A stretch of 54,557 nucleotides of DNA from Chromatiales bacterium (GCA_028284585.1 JANQRK010000064.1:1-54557), one strand, 5' to 3'; positions 6,566-15,067 are shown, counted from the first letter of the stretch. The notes: generated from the sequence alone by a model not told the origin. Made by a program: numbers and translations.

Positions 6566-7316
6566 CGGGATTGCCGTGGATTCCATGGCCTGCTACTGAG
6601 CTTCCTTAGTAGCCGAAACATCTCTTCGCTCTGCTCCAATGATCAATCTGTGGTGCGATCCACGGCAGCACATATCTCGTGCGAGCGTTCCAAGGGACTA
6701 TGCGCATGCCATTTGTGCCATGGGGGCATCGGGGGAGCTTGGAGGCTCCCTTAACTGGTGGGTGCAGGCGGCCAAACGCCCTGCTCGTGTTGAAACGGCG
6801 ACCCGTTTTCATGACGCATGAGGCTCGATGCCGAAACTGCGTCATCAGGCCGGGGGTATCCAACAGGGACGCGCAGCGGGTCCCTTTGGCAAGATGGTTT
6901 TGGGCGGCAAATGGAACATTTGTAGTACAAAACACATCTTGCGCGCAGCGGCGGAAGTCTGCTACCACGAACGGTATGGCTCAACGGTGACGCATGCAAC
7001 TGGAGCACATCTCGCGGAAGTCGGCTACGACAAACGGAACGGCTCGCCGGTAACGCGCACACCGGAGCGGAATGCGCAGAGGAGATAAGCTGTCATGAAC
7101 GGAAAGGCTCAATAAGGAATCATGTGCCGGAGCATTACTCGCGGAAATGGACTAGCTACGGCACAAGGACCGGGTCAGCGACCACACATGTCCGAGCCAC
7201 GGCTACCTAGTAGAGCCACGCACCACATAGTTGAGGGCGAAAGACCGAGCAGAACTCGATACACGGCACGGCGAGTTTGGCGCACTCTTGCATTGAAATC
7301 GGGCATACCACATGCG
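6566..7316. repeat. 751-bp gene-free tract with degenerate tandem repeats of about 63 bp
   Basis: No convincing gene is present. Copies starting at 6953 and 7016 are clearly alike (GGAAGTC-x-GCTAC, then AACGG, GGCTC, CGGT, GGAGC). More decayed copies begin at 7081 and 7143. A possible older copy lies upstream around 6888, and the words CACAT-CTCG recur as far left as 6671. The period is 58-65 bp, close to 21 codons, so open frames across it show a repeated peptide, but stops fall in every frame. A GGGAGCTTGGAGGCTCCC hairpin is at about 6733-6750. It could be a decayed repeat gene, a non-coding RNA array, or a recombination substrate. Confidence 0.55.
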
Positions 7317-8702
7317 CTACCGTGAGGAGCCCATTGTTTCTTTTCTATATTTGCCTAACAAATCATATATTTCTGAGTTGTGAAGCCTTGTCAGTTCGGC
7401 CAACTCCATCCAGCTGCCTTTTGTCTGTTCTAATGATTGCAGATATTCCTCATGGGCTTCATTATGCGCTTGCGATTCTGGAATCATCATATTTCTTAGG
7501 CCAGCATTATCTCCGCCGCGCCCCACCAAAAAAAGATCATATGCTATCAACTTTATAGGTAGTAGGCCGTGAAGAGCCGCAGGGACTAGAAATCCTTCGT
7601 TGCTTGATTCTGACTGTAGAAGATCCAGCAAGGCGAATAGATCAAAAATAGATGAATGAAGCCCGTTAAAGCTAGTTATGGCGAATTCGATCGAAGTTTT
7701 ATAACCTGCGGTTCCTTCGCTAAAATAAGACTCGTACTTAGAGTCAACCCTTGATGCGACAACCTTCTTTCCTGTTAAGGCAGCCATCCCAAAACGCGTC
7801 AAGGGGGAAGGGTAATACTTATCCCTCCCATGTATCTTCTCTTTTCGAAGAAGGACGACAATTGCTAAAGCTATGCCCGTCAGAATTACTCTAAACAACC
7901 CCCTTTGACCAATTGGCCAAGAATCAAGAGCTGACTTTGAGTAATTAGGCAAATAAAATATTTCAAAAACCCCTGCCGCAGCATGTTTGTCGGCCTGGAG
8001 TTCTAGCACCTTATTTGTCGTAGGGTCTAGATCTTTACCATGTGCGCTAAGTTCTCTATCGTATGAGAAATGTCCTTCACGGTAGTGAGATTCTTCATGG
8101 AGAACTAGGAATGACAATGCAATATCAACTAAAACTCGGCCAAGATGCGAGCGGTTCTCGTCTAGTGGTATTTTTTTGAAATATGTGCCTATGTAGCCTC
8201 CATGGATAAATGCTTCCATTTCTTCAGCATTGACTGATGCATTATAATCGTAATAACGATACTTGGGTTCCGCTATTGGCTCAGCCTCTATTGTGCGACA
8301 GCCTTGCCACCTCATAAGATTCTTGCTTTCATCAATGTATTCGTTCAGAAAATCTTCTGCCGAAAGCGCCCGCATCGAAAGATCATTTAATGCGTGCAGT
8401 GCGCCAGTAGAAATGTGTATCTCCAAATCATGCTTGTCGTCGTCATCCGGTTCGCAGTATACGTCGAATTCGAGGTCTTCATCGGCAGAAAACGAGAGCC
8501 TAAGGGGATCTTGAGCAGCAAGATTGGGATCGGAAAATCTTGAATTCTCGTAGATCTGAACGAATACTTTCTCTAATGTTTCTTTGGCGCTATCTCTAAA
8601 CGTGGTATGACTAAAAAGAGACCTTTCATGATATGCGAGGCCGATAGCCTCAGACAGCCCACCCCAAAGGGTGTTGTTAACGTCGTCAAAAAATATACCC
8701 AT
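7317..8702 (-). CDS. Predicted membrane-associated HExxH metallopeptidase
   Basis: The product is about 461 aa from the ATG at 8702; a TTG at 8717 would add five residues, and neither start has a well-spaced ribosome site. HEESH (about 202-206) followed 28 residues later by ELQAD gives the gluzincin-type zinc site (His, His, Glu). One hydrophobic segment (VILTGIALAIVVLL, about 270-285) may anchor it. The layout recalls the Lit/U49 phage-exclusion peptidases and the soluble part of M48 enzymes, but I cannot assign a family. The gene is clearly AT-richer than its neighbours and stands alone between gene-free stretches, consistent with recent horizontal gain. A proteolytic abortive-infection role is conceivable but unproven. 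Confidence 0.6.
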   Translation of the reverse strand: MGIFFDDVNNTLWGGLSEAIGLAYHERSLFSHTTFRDSAKETLEKVFVQIYENSRFSDPNLAAQDPLRLSFSADEDLEFDVYCEPDDDDKHDLEIHISTGALHALNDLSMRALSAEDFLNEYIDESKNLMRWQGCRTIEAEPIAEPKYRYYDYNASVNAEEMEAFIHGGYIGTYFKKIPLDENRSHLGRVLVDIALSFLVLHEESHYREGHFSYDRELSAHGKDLDPTTNKVLELQADKHAAAGVFEIFYLPNYSKSALDSWPIGQRGLFRVILTGIALAIVVLLRKEKIHGRDKYYPSPLTRFGMAALTGKKVVASRVDSKYESYFSEGTAGYKTSIEFAITSFNGLHSSIFDLFALLDLLQSESSNEGFLVPAALHGLLPIKLIAYDLFLVGRGGDNAGLRNMMIPESQAHNEAHEEYLQSLEQTKGSWMELAELTRLHNSEIYDLLGKYRKETMGSSR

Positions 8703-9031
8703 AGTAACGTCAATCAACCTTAGATATGAATATTGTCGCTGAATAGATTGTAACGGCGTCTATCATGCATGGCTATTGCGCACGAACACGAGTATTTCTC
8801 TAGATAACTGGTGTTCTGGGCCCGCTAACCGACGATCGCAAGGACAGGCGAAGCGCTTCGGTTGGGCGTTCCCGAAAAGAGTATTCTGCAATAGATGACT
8901 CCGGTAACCAGCCAACACTCCAGAATAAGCGACGGTCCAAACCTAGAAATTCGCAGCATCTGTATCTGATATCGAAATAGATTGCTGTCTTTGTTAGACA
9001 ATATGCGCCCCCCTTACGGCAAAGTGATGGC
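8703..9031. other. 329-bp intergenic region, no gene seen
   Basis: No plausible reading frame is visible. It holds the upstream region of the metallopeptidase gene (right to left) and the downstream end of the ankyrin gene. A perfect TATTCTG / CAGAATA inverted repeat (8882-8888 and 8921-8927) has a 32-bp spacer. A small TGTCT-AGACA hairpin lies near 8973-8987, downstream of the ankyrin gene, but has no T-run. Confidence 0.4.
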
Positions 9032-9442
9032 TTAACCGGGAGTAGGTTTTGGCCAAGCTTGAGTGTTGTTTTTTTGAGCGTAGGCGTGTTCCCGCTCCAT
9101 CAGTGAGGCCGCAAGTGCCTCATCCCCTCCAATATGCCATGCTACTTCCGAAGGATAGCGGCCGTTAGTATCTTGGCAGAGTTCATTTAGATCAGATCGT
9201 GTCCAGAGTGCCTTTAACAACCGCGTCGCGCGGCGGCCGGCCGCCATATGCAGCGCTGTTGCACCGGAACTCGGATCAAGCGCATTGATGTCTTGAACTT
9301 GGGGAATCAGCGCGATCGCTTCATCATAACGTTGCGCTTTGATTAGTTCCAAGAATTGTACATCTATCGTTGATCCATTCGACATCTTTGACTCACTGCT
9401 TCGTGTTCCTTTACTCCCTGAAAAATGCCGCCGTCTAACCAT
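9032..9442 (-). CDS. Ankyrin-repeat small protein
   Basis: The 136-aa product contains one clear ankyrin unit (DPSSGATALHMAAGRRATRL) and a second weaker one (CQDTNGRYPSEVAWHIGGDE), so it is a protein-protein interaction module without an enzyme domain. The start at 9442 is preferred because GGAG lies nine bases upstream; the internal ATG at 9385 lacks a good site. The gene starts 23 bp after the stop of the gene at 9466-10317 and runs the same way, so the two are probably one transcript. It may be an immunity or adaptor protein for its partner. Confidence 0.7.
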   Translation of the reverse strand: MVRRRHFSGSKGTRSSESKMSNGSTIDVQFLELIKAQRYDEAIALIPQVQDINALDPSSGATALHMAAGRRATRLLKALWTRSDLNELCQDTNGRYPSEVAWHIGGDEALAASLMEREHAYAQKNNTQAWPKPTPG

Positions 9443-9465
9443 GAGCTATTCTCCGTACCGTTCCA

Positions 9466-10317
9466 TCAGCAGCGTGTCAAAAATAAAACGTCAAGGGCAC
9501 CCTCAAAGTTGTGCATAACCTTCTTATCTGGATCTGCCAGCGATTCATCACGATCTGGCGTGAGTTCGCATAACAATGGCGACGATAACAACCCTGAAAA
9601 AAGTGATATCGCAATGTCAGACACATTTGTACTCTGATCAAGCGCCGGATGGGTCTGCAGCAGCAGGAGTACTAGCAGTTCATCGCTGAACACTTCATGC
9701 GCAACAACCATGACAAAGCCGTCACCTCGATGCACAGCACCACCTTCGAAGGAAAGCCCACCGAACGATTCATCCAGCTCGAATTCGTCATCCCGGTAAG
9801 TTCTCAGGCAAGCGGCCGATGGACCAATGGATGTGGTACCCAGAAAATCGACCTCGATAGCCATTTGGTTGGGAGTGCGTTCCAGATTGATATTAGAAAA
9901 CCTGCCCAGCAGAGTTGTAGGAAAACAAGCGCGTGTTTGAGGCTCAACAAACGCCTGTAGTCCAGAAAAGCTTGAGAACCTGAAAACGCTTCCAGGTAAC
10001 TCATCAGGTCGAAGGTAAGCGACAGCGTCCGAAGTTAATAAGCGGTAGAGTGCTTGCCAGTGCTCAAGCTTTTTGATTGGTCGCGGACCTATTCCCTTCT
10101 TTTTGCTGACAGACAAAAATTTCTGGCGTAGCGTATCCTCCCCAATCGTGATCCCTGTGTAGTCTTCGATTTTCTTTGTTACGTTCCGCCAATTGGCACG
10201 TCTTATATTGCCATTGGCTTGATCGGTTACCCATTGCAGAAAACGCTGCCGTATCATGCTTTGCGCTTGCCGATCCTCTAACAGTTCGGCTTCGCTGCGT
10301 TGTTCTTTCATATCCAT
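9466..10317 (-). CDS. Hypothetical protein, possible DNA-binding N-terminus
   Basis: The 283-aa protein is not recognised. The first 90 residues are basic and helical (RRANWRNVTKKIEDYTG, then EDTLRQKFLSVSKKKG), suggestive of a winged-helix or similar nucleic-acid-binding fold. The remaining two thirds look alpha/beta, with strands such as QMAIEVDFLGTTSIG and GDGFVMVVAHEVF and no known catalytic motif. No signal peptide or membrane segment is seen. It is the upstream gene of a two-gene unit with the ankyrin protein. It borders the hairpin cluster upstream of the TraG operon, which is transcribed in the opposite direction. Confidence 0.6.
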   Translation of the reverse strand: MDMKEQRSEAELLEDRQAQSMIRQRFLQWVTDQANGNIRRANWRNVTKKIEDYTGITIGEDTLRQKFLSVSKKKGIGPRPIKKLEHWQALYRLLTSDAVAYLRPDELPGSVFRFSSFSGLQAFVEPQTRACFPTTLLGRFSNINLERTPNQMAIEVDFLGTTSIGPSAACLRTYRDDEFELDESFGGLSFEGGAVHRGDGFVMVVAHEVFSDELLVLLLLQTHPALDQSTNVSDIAISLFSGLLSSPLLCELTPDRDESLADPDKKVMHNFEGALDVLFLTRC

Positions 10318-10668
10318 TGACGTAATTAGGTAAGAAGTAACTATCGCCCGGCAAAGCCGAGGGCTTTCAATTGGTGAGCCGCTCGAAGCGGCTTGGGGGT
10401 TGCAGCGCGACCCCTCTCATTGGAGCCACCTCAAAGGTGACCGGTCAGTACCACAGAGTCAATTGATCCAGACGCCTATCTTTCTGCTCCTGGTGCCGAA
10501 TATCTTCGCGGTTTACAGCTTCATCCCGACCCACCGTCGCAAGGAAAAACCCCTACTGCTTCACCGGCAGAGCCTGGGGCGTCCCTTTGTAGGCTAGGTT
10601 TTCGCTAGGTTTCAGACCAGAAGCCCATGCTGTGATTCTCTCACGTCGAAATACGAGAGCGCACAGCC
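10318..10668. other. 351-bp divergent intergenic region with a run of four hairpins
   Basis: Four successive inverted repeats lie within about 95 bp: GCCC-GGC/GCC-GGGC (10346-10364), AGCCGCT/AGCGGCT with loop CGA (10377-10393), GGGGGT/ACCCCT (10395-10415) and CACCT/AGGTG (10427-10439). The region separates the leftward unknown/ankyrin pair from the rightward TraG operon, so promoters for both must lie here. The dense hairpins could be an RNA leader, an attenuator, or a transfer-origin-like structure. From 10440 to 10668 I see no further structure. Confidence 0.5.
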
Positions 10669-10857
10669 ATGACCCCACTCGAGATTTTCTTGTTTCCCGG
10701 TCGTTCCCTGTTGGAGTTGTTGTTCCAGGGCCCCTTAAACAGCGCACCACCTGACATTGTCGGCATCATCGCAGGCGTTGTCTCCTGGATTATCTGGGCC
10801 GGGATTTGTCGGATCACCTGGGCGATCACGCTCAAATTCTTCGGCTTCCGCCAGTAA
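10669..10857 (+). CDS. Small membrane protein upstream of the TraG-like gene
   Basis: The 62-aa product has a hydrophobic stretch IVGIIAGVVSWIIWAGICRITWAITL (about residues 31-56, in two pieces) and so is predicted to span the inner membrane. It ends 9 bp before the TraG-like gene and begins the operon. No family is recognised. Its placement suggests an accessory subunit of the coupling ATPase. No strong ribosome site is seen. Confidence 0.55.
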   Translation: MTPLEIFLFPGRSLLELLFQGPLNSAPPDIVGIIAGVVSWIIWAGICRITWAITLKFFGFRQ

Positions 10858-10866
10858 GCCGCCGTC

Positions 10867-12702
10867 ATGCAACAGGCTGCCCAATGGTTTGCCGCTCAAT
10901 TCGGTGTCGCGGTTGGCTCACCCACGTACTACGAGCTGGTCGGCACGCTTGTCGCCCCCCTGGTCATATTCGTGGCGCGCACGCTTGTGACCATTGTGTC
11001 TCGCGCAATGGGCCTGGCGCACCCTAATCATTATCGCCTGTGGCCGTGTCTGCCCTGGCGCTCGATCGTCCTGGTGGGGATCAATATCAGACGATGGTAC
11101 GAGCGTGCATTCGTCATGGGCAAGCGCGCGACGGGTGGCTTTACCGGGATGCTCGGTACGCTCGCGCTGCTCCATCACCCCGGCAAGGTCCTGCTCGGTC
11201 GCGCCTACGCACTCGGTATTGGCCTGCTGCAACCGGTCGGCGTGAAAGTCACCCGCCACCTATTTATGTACGCGATGACGGGTGCGGGTAAGACGACCAC
11301 GCTCATGACCATCATCGCGACCTGGCTTGGAAGTGTGTTTCTGATCGACCCGAAGGGCCAAGTTACCAGGGGGCTATCTGCACATGACTGGCGACGCTGG
11401 TTCGTGATCGACCCCTATCTCATCGCTGTAGCCGTCAGTGCGTGCTTCAATGCCTTCGATTGCATCAAAGAAGCCGTGAAGCGTGACGGACCACAAGCAG
11501 CCGTCTTGTGGGCTATCCGCATCTCGCATGCGCTGGTCGTCACGCCGCCTGACGCACGCACGCCATTCTTCCCGGATACCGCACGGGGCTTCCTTGTCGG
11601 CGTCATCTTGCATGTCCTCACCGCACACCCGGAAGAGGAACACAACCTGCCGTTCGTACGCGATCTGATCGTGAAAGGCTACCGCGTTGTTGGGGCTGAC
11701 GGACAGGCAACTACGCCGGAAGAAGCACACGCCCTGCTGCTTCGCATGATGCTGAACAACCCGGCGTTCGATGGCGCGATCCAGGGCGCAGCCGCCGCGA
11801 TGGCCAACGCCAGCGGCGAGACGGGCGGCAATGTCCGCGCCACGTTGCAGGAACAAACCAAATGGCTCGACATCCCCGAGGTTCGGGCAATCCTGTGCAC
11901 ATCCAGCTTCTCGCTGGCTGAACTCAAGACGTGCGATGACATCGTGCTGAGCTTCACCGGCCCGGTGTTTTCGATCCGCCTGGAACTGTCGCCGTTGGTA
12001 CGTCTATTGACCAACATGACCGCCTACACCTTCGAGGCGGTCCCGCAAAAGAAAGGGCAATGCCTGAGCGTTCTTGATGAACTGCCCTCCCAGGGCCATA
12101 ACGAAACCCTGGAGGTCATGCTTGCGGTCGCCAGATCATACGGCCAGACCGTGCTCGGTATCGCTCAGAACATCGAACTGATGCGCCTGGCTTATCCAAA
12201 AAGCTGGGGCATGTTCTCCGGCGAAGCGGATGCAGTGTTCTGGTTGGCGACCAACCACGACGAGACGGCAGAGCACCTCTCGGGTGTCTTGGGCAAGAAG
12301 TCCCTAGTCGAGCGGGACCGCTACACCTGGCAGAAGCGTTACCGCGACGCGGAGGTATTGGATACCGATCAGGTCAAGCGTTTCCTGAGTCCTAACAGCG
12401 GCCGTCTGATAGTCACGCGTGCTGGTGGCCGTGCGCTGAGGCTGATGCACGAGCCGCATTTCAAGGCGCTGCCGGTGTGTCGGTACGCGGCTGACCCTGA
12501 TCACCGTGAAGCGCTGCTGCGGCGCATTACGCGCTGGCTTTTTGATCGTCCGCGCAAGCACGCCGTGAGCGCCAGCAGCGCGCCAGCTGACACCGTCCAA
12601 GTCCCCAACAACGATGACAAAACGACCGCGAGCGCCATGGCGGACAACGTCATCACCTTCCCGCAATCCTCAGCTACTAAGGAGCGTTCCCATGACGACT
12701 GA
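10867..12702 (+). CDS. TraG/VirD4-family type IV coupling ATPase
   Basis: The 611-aa protein starts with a membrane-associated N-terminus (hydrophobic TLVAPLVIFVARTLVTIV at 27-44), followed by Walker A TGAGKTTT at 138-145, the FLIDPKGQ strand, and Walker B VLDELPSQGH around 402-411, then the T-x-x-x-SWGMFSG and AVFWLATNHDET region typical of VirD4/TraG hexamers. Such ATPases recruit relaxase-DNA complexes to a type IV secretion channel. No channel or relaxase genes are in the window; a left-hand part of the element or another element could supply them. The all-alpha domain is present, so substrate selection may be retained. The last 11 bp overlap the next gene. Confidence 0.88.
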   Translation: MQQAAQWFAAQFGVAVGSPTYYELVGTLVAPLVIFVARTLVTIVSRAMGLAHPNHYRLWPCLPWRSIVLVGINIRRWYERAFVMGKRATGGFTGMLGTLALLHHPGKVLLGRAYALGIGLLQPVGVKVTRHLFMYAMTGAGKTTTLMTIIATWLGSVFLIDPKGQVTRGLSAHDWRRWFVIDPYLIAVAVSACFNAFDCIKEAVKRDGPQAAVLWAIRISHALVVTPPDARTPFFPDTARGFLVGVILHVLTAHPEEEHNLPFVRDLIVKGYRVVGADGQATTPEEAHALLLRMMLNNPAFDGAIQGAAAAMANASGETGGNVRATLQEQTKWLDIPEVRAILCTSSFSLAELKTCDDIVLSFTGPVFSIRLELSPLVRLLTNMTAYTFEAVPQKKGQCLSVLDELPSQGHNETLEVMLAVARSYGQTVLGIAQNIELMRLAYPKSWGMFSGEADAVFWLATNHDETAEHLSGVLGKKSLVERDRYTWQKRYRDAEVLDTDQVKRFLSPNSGRLIVTRAGGRALRLMHEPHFKALPVCRYAADPDHREALLRRITRWLFDRPRKHAVSASSAPADTVQVPNNDDKTTASAMADNVITFPQSSATKERSHDD

Positions 12703-12973
12703 AAACACGCTTATCCACCCTTCGGGCATCCAGCGCGTGTACGAGGCTGCTTCCAAGCTGGTCATGCCTTCGTTGGCCCCGCTGTACCAGGTCTTCGTTG
12801 ACGAGAAAGCGGCATTGCAGGCAAAGCGCGCGGCCTTACGCCAGCGCCAGGAGGACGTTTACGCCGATGGCATCGAAGCCGCCGTGCGCCTGCTGGCTGC
12901 TGCAGATGGCGCATTCCGCATTGCGCACAAGCCGTACTTCGAGCGTATCGAAAACAAGAGGAAAGACAAATGA
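12692..12973 (+). CDS. Small hypothetical protein of the TraG operon
   Basis: The 93-aa product has a start at 12692 chosen by AAGGAG at 12679-12684. The sequence is largely helical and charged (VDEKAALQAKRAALRQRQED), a likely coiled coil, with no signal peptide or membrane span. It overlaps the TraG-like gene by 11 bp and the next membrane-protein gene by 4 bp (ATGA), so all three are translationally coupled. I do not recognise the family. Confidence 0.7.
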   Translation: MTTENTLIHPSGIQRVYEAASKLVMPSLAPLYQVFVDEKAALQAKRAALRQRQEDVYADGIEAAVRLLAAADGAFRIAHKPYFERIENKRKDK

Positions 12974-13920
12974 ATCACCAGCTATTTAGCCCCCAAGAGC
13001 TGATGGAATTTCAGGCAACCGTGAAACGCTTGTTGCTGGCTACCGCTAAAGCGCCTCTGATAATTTTCCTTGGTGCTGTGCAAGCCGTGCTTCTGCTGAC
13101 CGTAGGTTTGGTCGAATGGGAGATCGTCTACCAAGTCTTCGATTACCTGGCCGGTGAGACCGCAACCGGTGAAAGCGCAGGCTATTGGGAACCCGGCCTG
13201 ATGGCCTTGAGCGCGCTCAGTGTAATCGCGGGCTTCCATCTCCTGGCCAAAGTGAAACCGAACAACCTCGCCATGCGGATCGTTGAGTCGGCGGTACAGG
13301 TGCTGATCGTGCTGTATCTGATTGGTATCGGCTTTTTGGTGGCCGCCATTCTATATACGGATGGCCTGGGTGAAATGGTCCAGGTGCCGGATGCTTGGTC
13401 GTTGGGGACGTTGGCCGAATCCGTAGAACAGAGCTGGTTGGATAGCGTGTTCGAGCAGGTTGCCAATCCGATGGCCGTGCTGGTGCTGGCGTTGGGGCTC
13501 GGCGGCCTGGCGGTTATCAACATTTTCGTAGCGCATCGCCTGTTGGTGCTCCTCACGGCTAACCTGACCGATCTGGTGGGCCGTGTCTCGCGCCTGCGCG
13601 CCGCCTTGAAGGATCACGCCGTCATCCGCCGCACGCAGCGTGACTATGCCAGGCTCGGTGTCGAACTCGATGCGTTGGATGCGCGTGACGATACGCAGTT
13701 GCGCCTGGCAATCGCGAGCCGCGTGATCGCGGTGATCGCTGATGCTCTGCTGCCGCACAGGAAATGGCTGTCTGAACGTGCCCACGCCAGCCAATCCCGG
13801 TTCGAAGCCGACGACCCCGCCGATCCCAAACAGCTCGCCAAAGACATCGCCCGTATCGAGGCGATCTCGCTGGAGGATGTCCTGAAAGCGCTCAGCCCCA
13901 AATGCCTGGAGAAACAGTAA
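12970..13920 (+). CDS. Multi-pass membrane protein of the TraG operon
   Basis: The 316-aa product has about four membrane helices: PLIIFLGAVQAVLLLTVGLV (about 29-48), LMALSALSVIAGFHLLA (77-93), a long VQVLIVLYLIGIGFLVAAIL stretch (108-127) and AVLVLALGLGGLAVINIFVA (169-188). A basic, helical cytoplasmic C-terminal domain of about 120 residues follows (RVSRLRAALKDHAVIRRTQRD). The family is not recognised. Position between the ATPase and the secreted VWA protein suggests a membrane link between an inner motor and a periplasmic partner. Its stop overlaps the next start by one base. Confidence 0.7.
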   Translation: MNHQLFSPQELMEFQATVKRLLLATAKAPLIIFLGAVQAVLLLTVGLVEWEIVYQVFDYLAGETATGESAGYWEPGLMALSALSVIAGFHLLAKVKPNNLAMRIVESAVQVLIVLYLIGIGFLVAAILYTDGLGEMVQVPDAWSLGTLAESVEQSWLDSVFEQVANPMAVLVLALGLGGLAVINIFVAHRLLVLLTANLTDLVGRVSRLRAALKDHAVIRRTQRDYARLGVELDALDARDDTQLRLAIASRVIAVIADALLPHRKWLSERAHASQSRFEADDPADPKQLAKDIARIEAISLEDVLKALSPKCLEKQ

Positions 13921-14543
13921 TGAAGAAGATACTCGTAACTGCGCTCGCTTGCCTGATGGCAGGTACTGCCAGCGCCAAGACTCTGACCATCGGTATCGAT
14001 CTGTCCGGTTCGAACCTTCTCCTGTCGCATGCCAACTTCGCCCATGGCGCGGCGACGCATGTACAAGCGGCCATCAACGCCTTGAAGCCCGGCGATGTCG
14101 TGCAGCTCAAGACCTTCGGTGCGCGACACAGCGCGCTGAACTTGCGTCAACACCGCGTGACCATTTCGCGCCATAACCGCGCTGCCAAGGTGGCGGGTCA
14201 GGTCGCGCAGTTTATCCGCACGTTGCCTGAGCAGACCAAGACCGGGCAGTCCTCGACCAACCTGATCGCCTGGCTGGAATTCACGAGTGATTTTGATTGC
14301 CATCAGGATGGCCAAGTCCTGGTGATTACCGATGGATTGGAGTCGTCCAGCTATGTCGACGGGAAAGACCTGCTGTCCGGCAAGAAGGCATTGCCCGCAC
14401 CGGATGTCAACCTCAAGGGCTGCGCGTTGACCTTCTATGGTCTGGGCGCGGGCTGGCCGCCGAAAGAGGTGAAACGCGTGCGTAAGGCCTGGCAAGCCTG
14501 GGCCGACCAGGCCGGGGCCGCATTCACCGCAATCATCCCTTAG
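13920..14543 (+). CDS. Secreted von Willebrand factor A-like protein
   Basis: The 207-aa product from the ATG at 13920 has a clean Sec signal (MKKILVTALACLMAGTASA) and then directly a VWA-type strand with the metal-site motif DLSGS (D27). A second metal-site element follows in VLVITDGLES. Only one VWA domain fits and nothing else follows it. The ATG overlaps the previous stop (TAATG). A periplasmic VWA protein could bind a surface or pilus partner. Pairing a coupling-type ATPase with a VWA exoprotein is unusual; the whole unit may act as a non-canonical contact or secretion device. Confidence 0.75.
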   Translation: MKKILVTALACLMAGTASAKTLTIGIDLSGSNLLLSHANFAHGAATHVQAAINALKPGDVVQLKTFGARHSALNLRQHRVTISRHNRAAKVAGQVAQFIRTLPEQTKTGQSSTNLIAWLEFTSDFDCHQDGQVLVITDGLESSSYVDGKDLLSGKKALPAPDVNLKGCALTFYGLGAGWPPKEVKRVRKAWQAWADQAGAAFTAIIP

Positions 14544-14552
14544 GAGCCTGCC

Positions 14553-14810
14553 ATGCACACCAAATCCATGCTGGAGCAATTGCTTAAGCAGCGTCGCCAG
14601 CTCCTCAACGTATGCCATCTGACGCCGGACGGTCCGCTCGTGCAAGCCGTACATCAAGGGACCGACGCACGCCGTGAGCAGGCTATCGCTCAGCATCAAT
14701 TGGCATTGGAAGACGCCTTAGGGACGCTGCGCCAGGACCGCGCAGCGGCCTTTAATGACGGGCTGGCCAAAGCCCATTTCAATCACACGACACAGGAGTA
14801 TTCACCATGA
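14553..14810 (+). CDS. Small hypothetical helical protein
   Basis: The 85-aa product begins MHTKSMLEQLLKQRRQLL and is helical and soluble. It follows the VWA gene by 9 bp after an AGGAG ribosome site and overlaps the next start by 4 bp (ATGA). It shows weak resemblance in size, charge and operon position to the 93-aa protein at 12692, with the recurring pattern of repeated Ala, Gln and Arg and a C-terminal AFNDGLAKAHF-like segment. No function can be assigned. Confidence 0.65.
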   Translation: MHTKSMLEQLLKQRRQLLNVCHLTPDGPLVQAVHQGTDARREQAIAQHQLALEDALGTLRQDRAAAFNDGLAKAHFNHTTQEYSP

Positions 14811-15067
14811 GTGACGAACGTAAAGACAAACACCGCAAGCCTGACTTCTACGTGCAACTGGAGATCAAAGGCGCGAACGGTAAAACCCGCCTGACCGATG
14901 TCGCAGGCCTCTGGGAGGGCAAAAAAGGCTACAAGACGGGCGACTCTCTGTGGGGTCGTATGGTGGTGCAGCCACGTTCACAGCGCGAGGAGCTGCAAAA
15001 GATGCGTGCGGAGAAGGCGGCCACCCAAGACCAAGGCCCGCGCCTGGAGCAAGAGCCGGAATTGTGA
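14807..15067 (+). CDS. Small hypothetical protein (86 aa)
   Basis: The product starts MSDERKDKHRKPDFYVQLEI and has a short beta-rich core (DFYVQLEIKGANGKTRLTDVAGLWEGKKGYKTGDS) that looks like a small OB- or SH3-type fold, then a charged tail. I do not recognise it with certainty. It is the last gene of the tightly packed operon that begins at 10669. Similar short proteins are common in integrative element cargo. After it a 133-bp gap precedes the recombinase unit. Confidence 0.65.
   Translation: MSDERKDKHRKPDFYVQLEIKGANGKTRLTDVAGLWEGKKGYKTGDSLWGRMVVQPRSQREELQKMRAEKAATQDQGPRLEQEPEL

Noticed and set aside
6828-7088. Plus-strand frame of 86 aa with an internally repeated peptide
   Set aside because: The peptide repeat follows from the 63-bp DNA repeat; neighbouring units carry stops in this frame and no ribosome site is seen.
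6953-7200. CRISPR or integron attC array
   Set aside because: The units are degenerate and contiguous, without constant repeats and unique spacers, and I do not find the conserved attC core pair.
13920-14543. VWA protein as a type IV pilus-like adhesin
   Set aside because: Only a single VWA domain is present, with no pilin-like N-terminus or pilus genes nearby.
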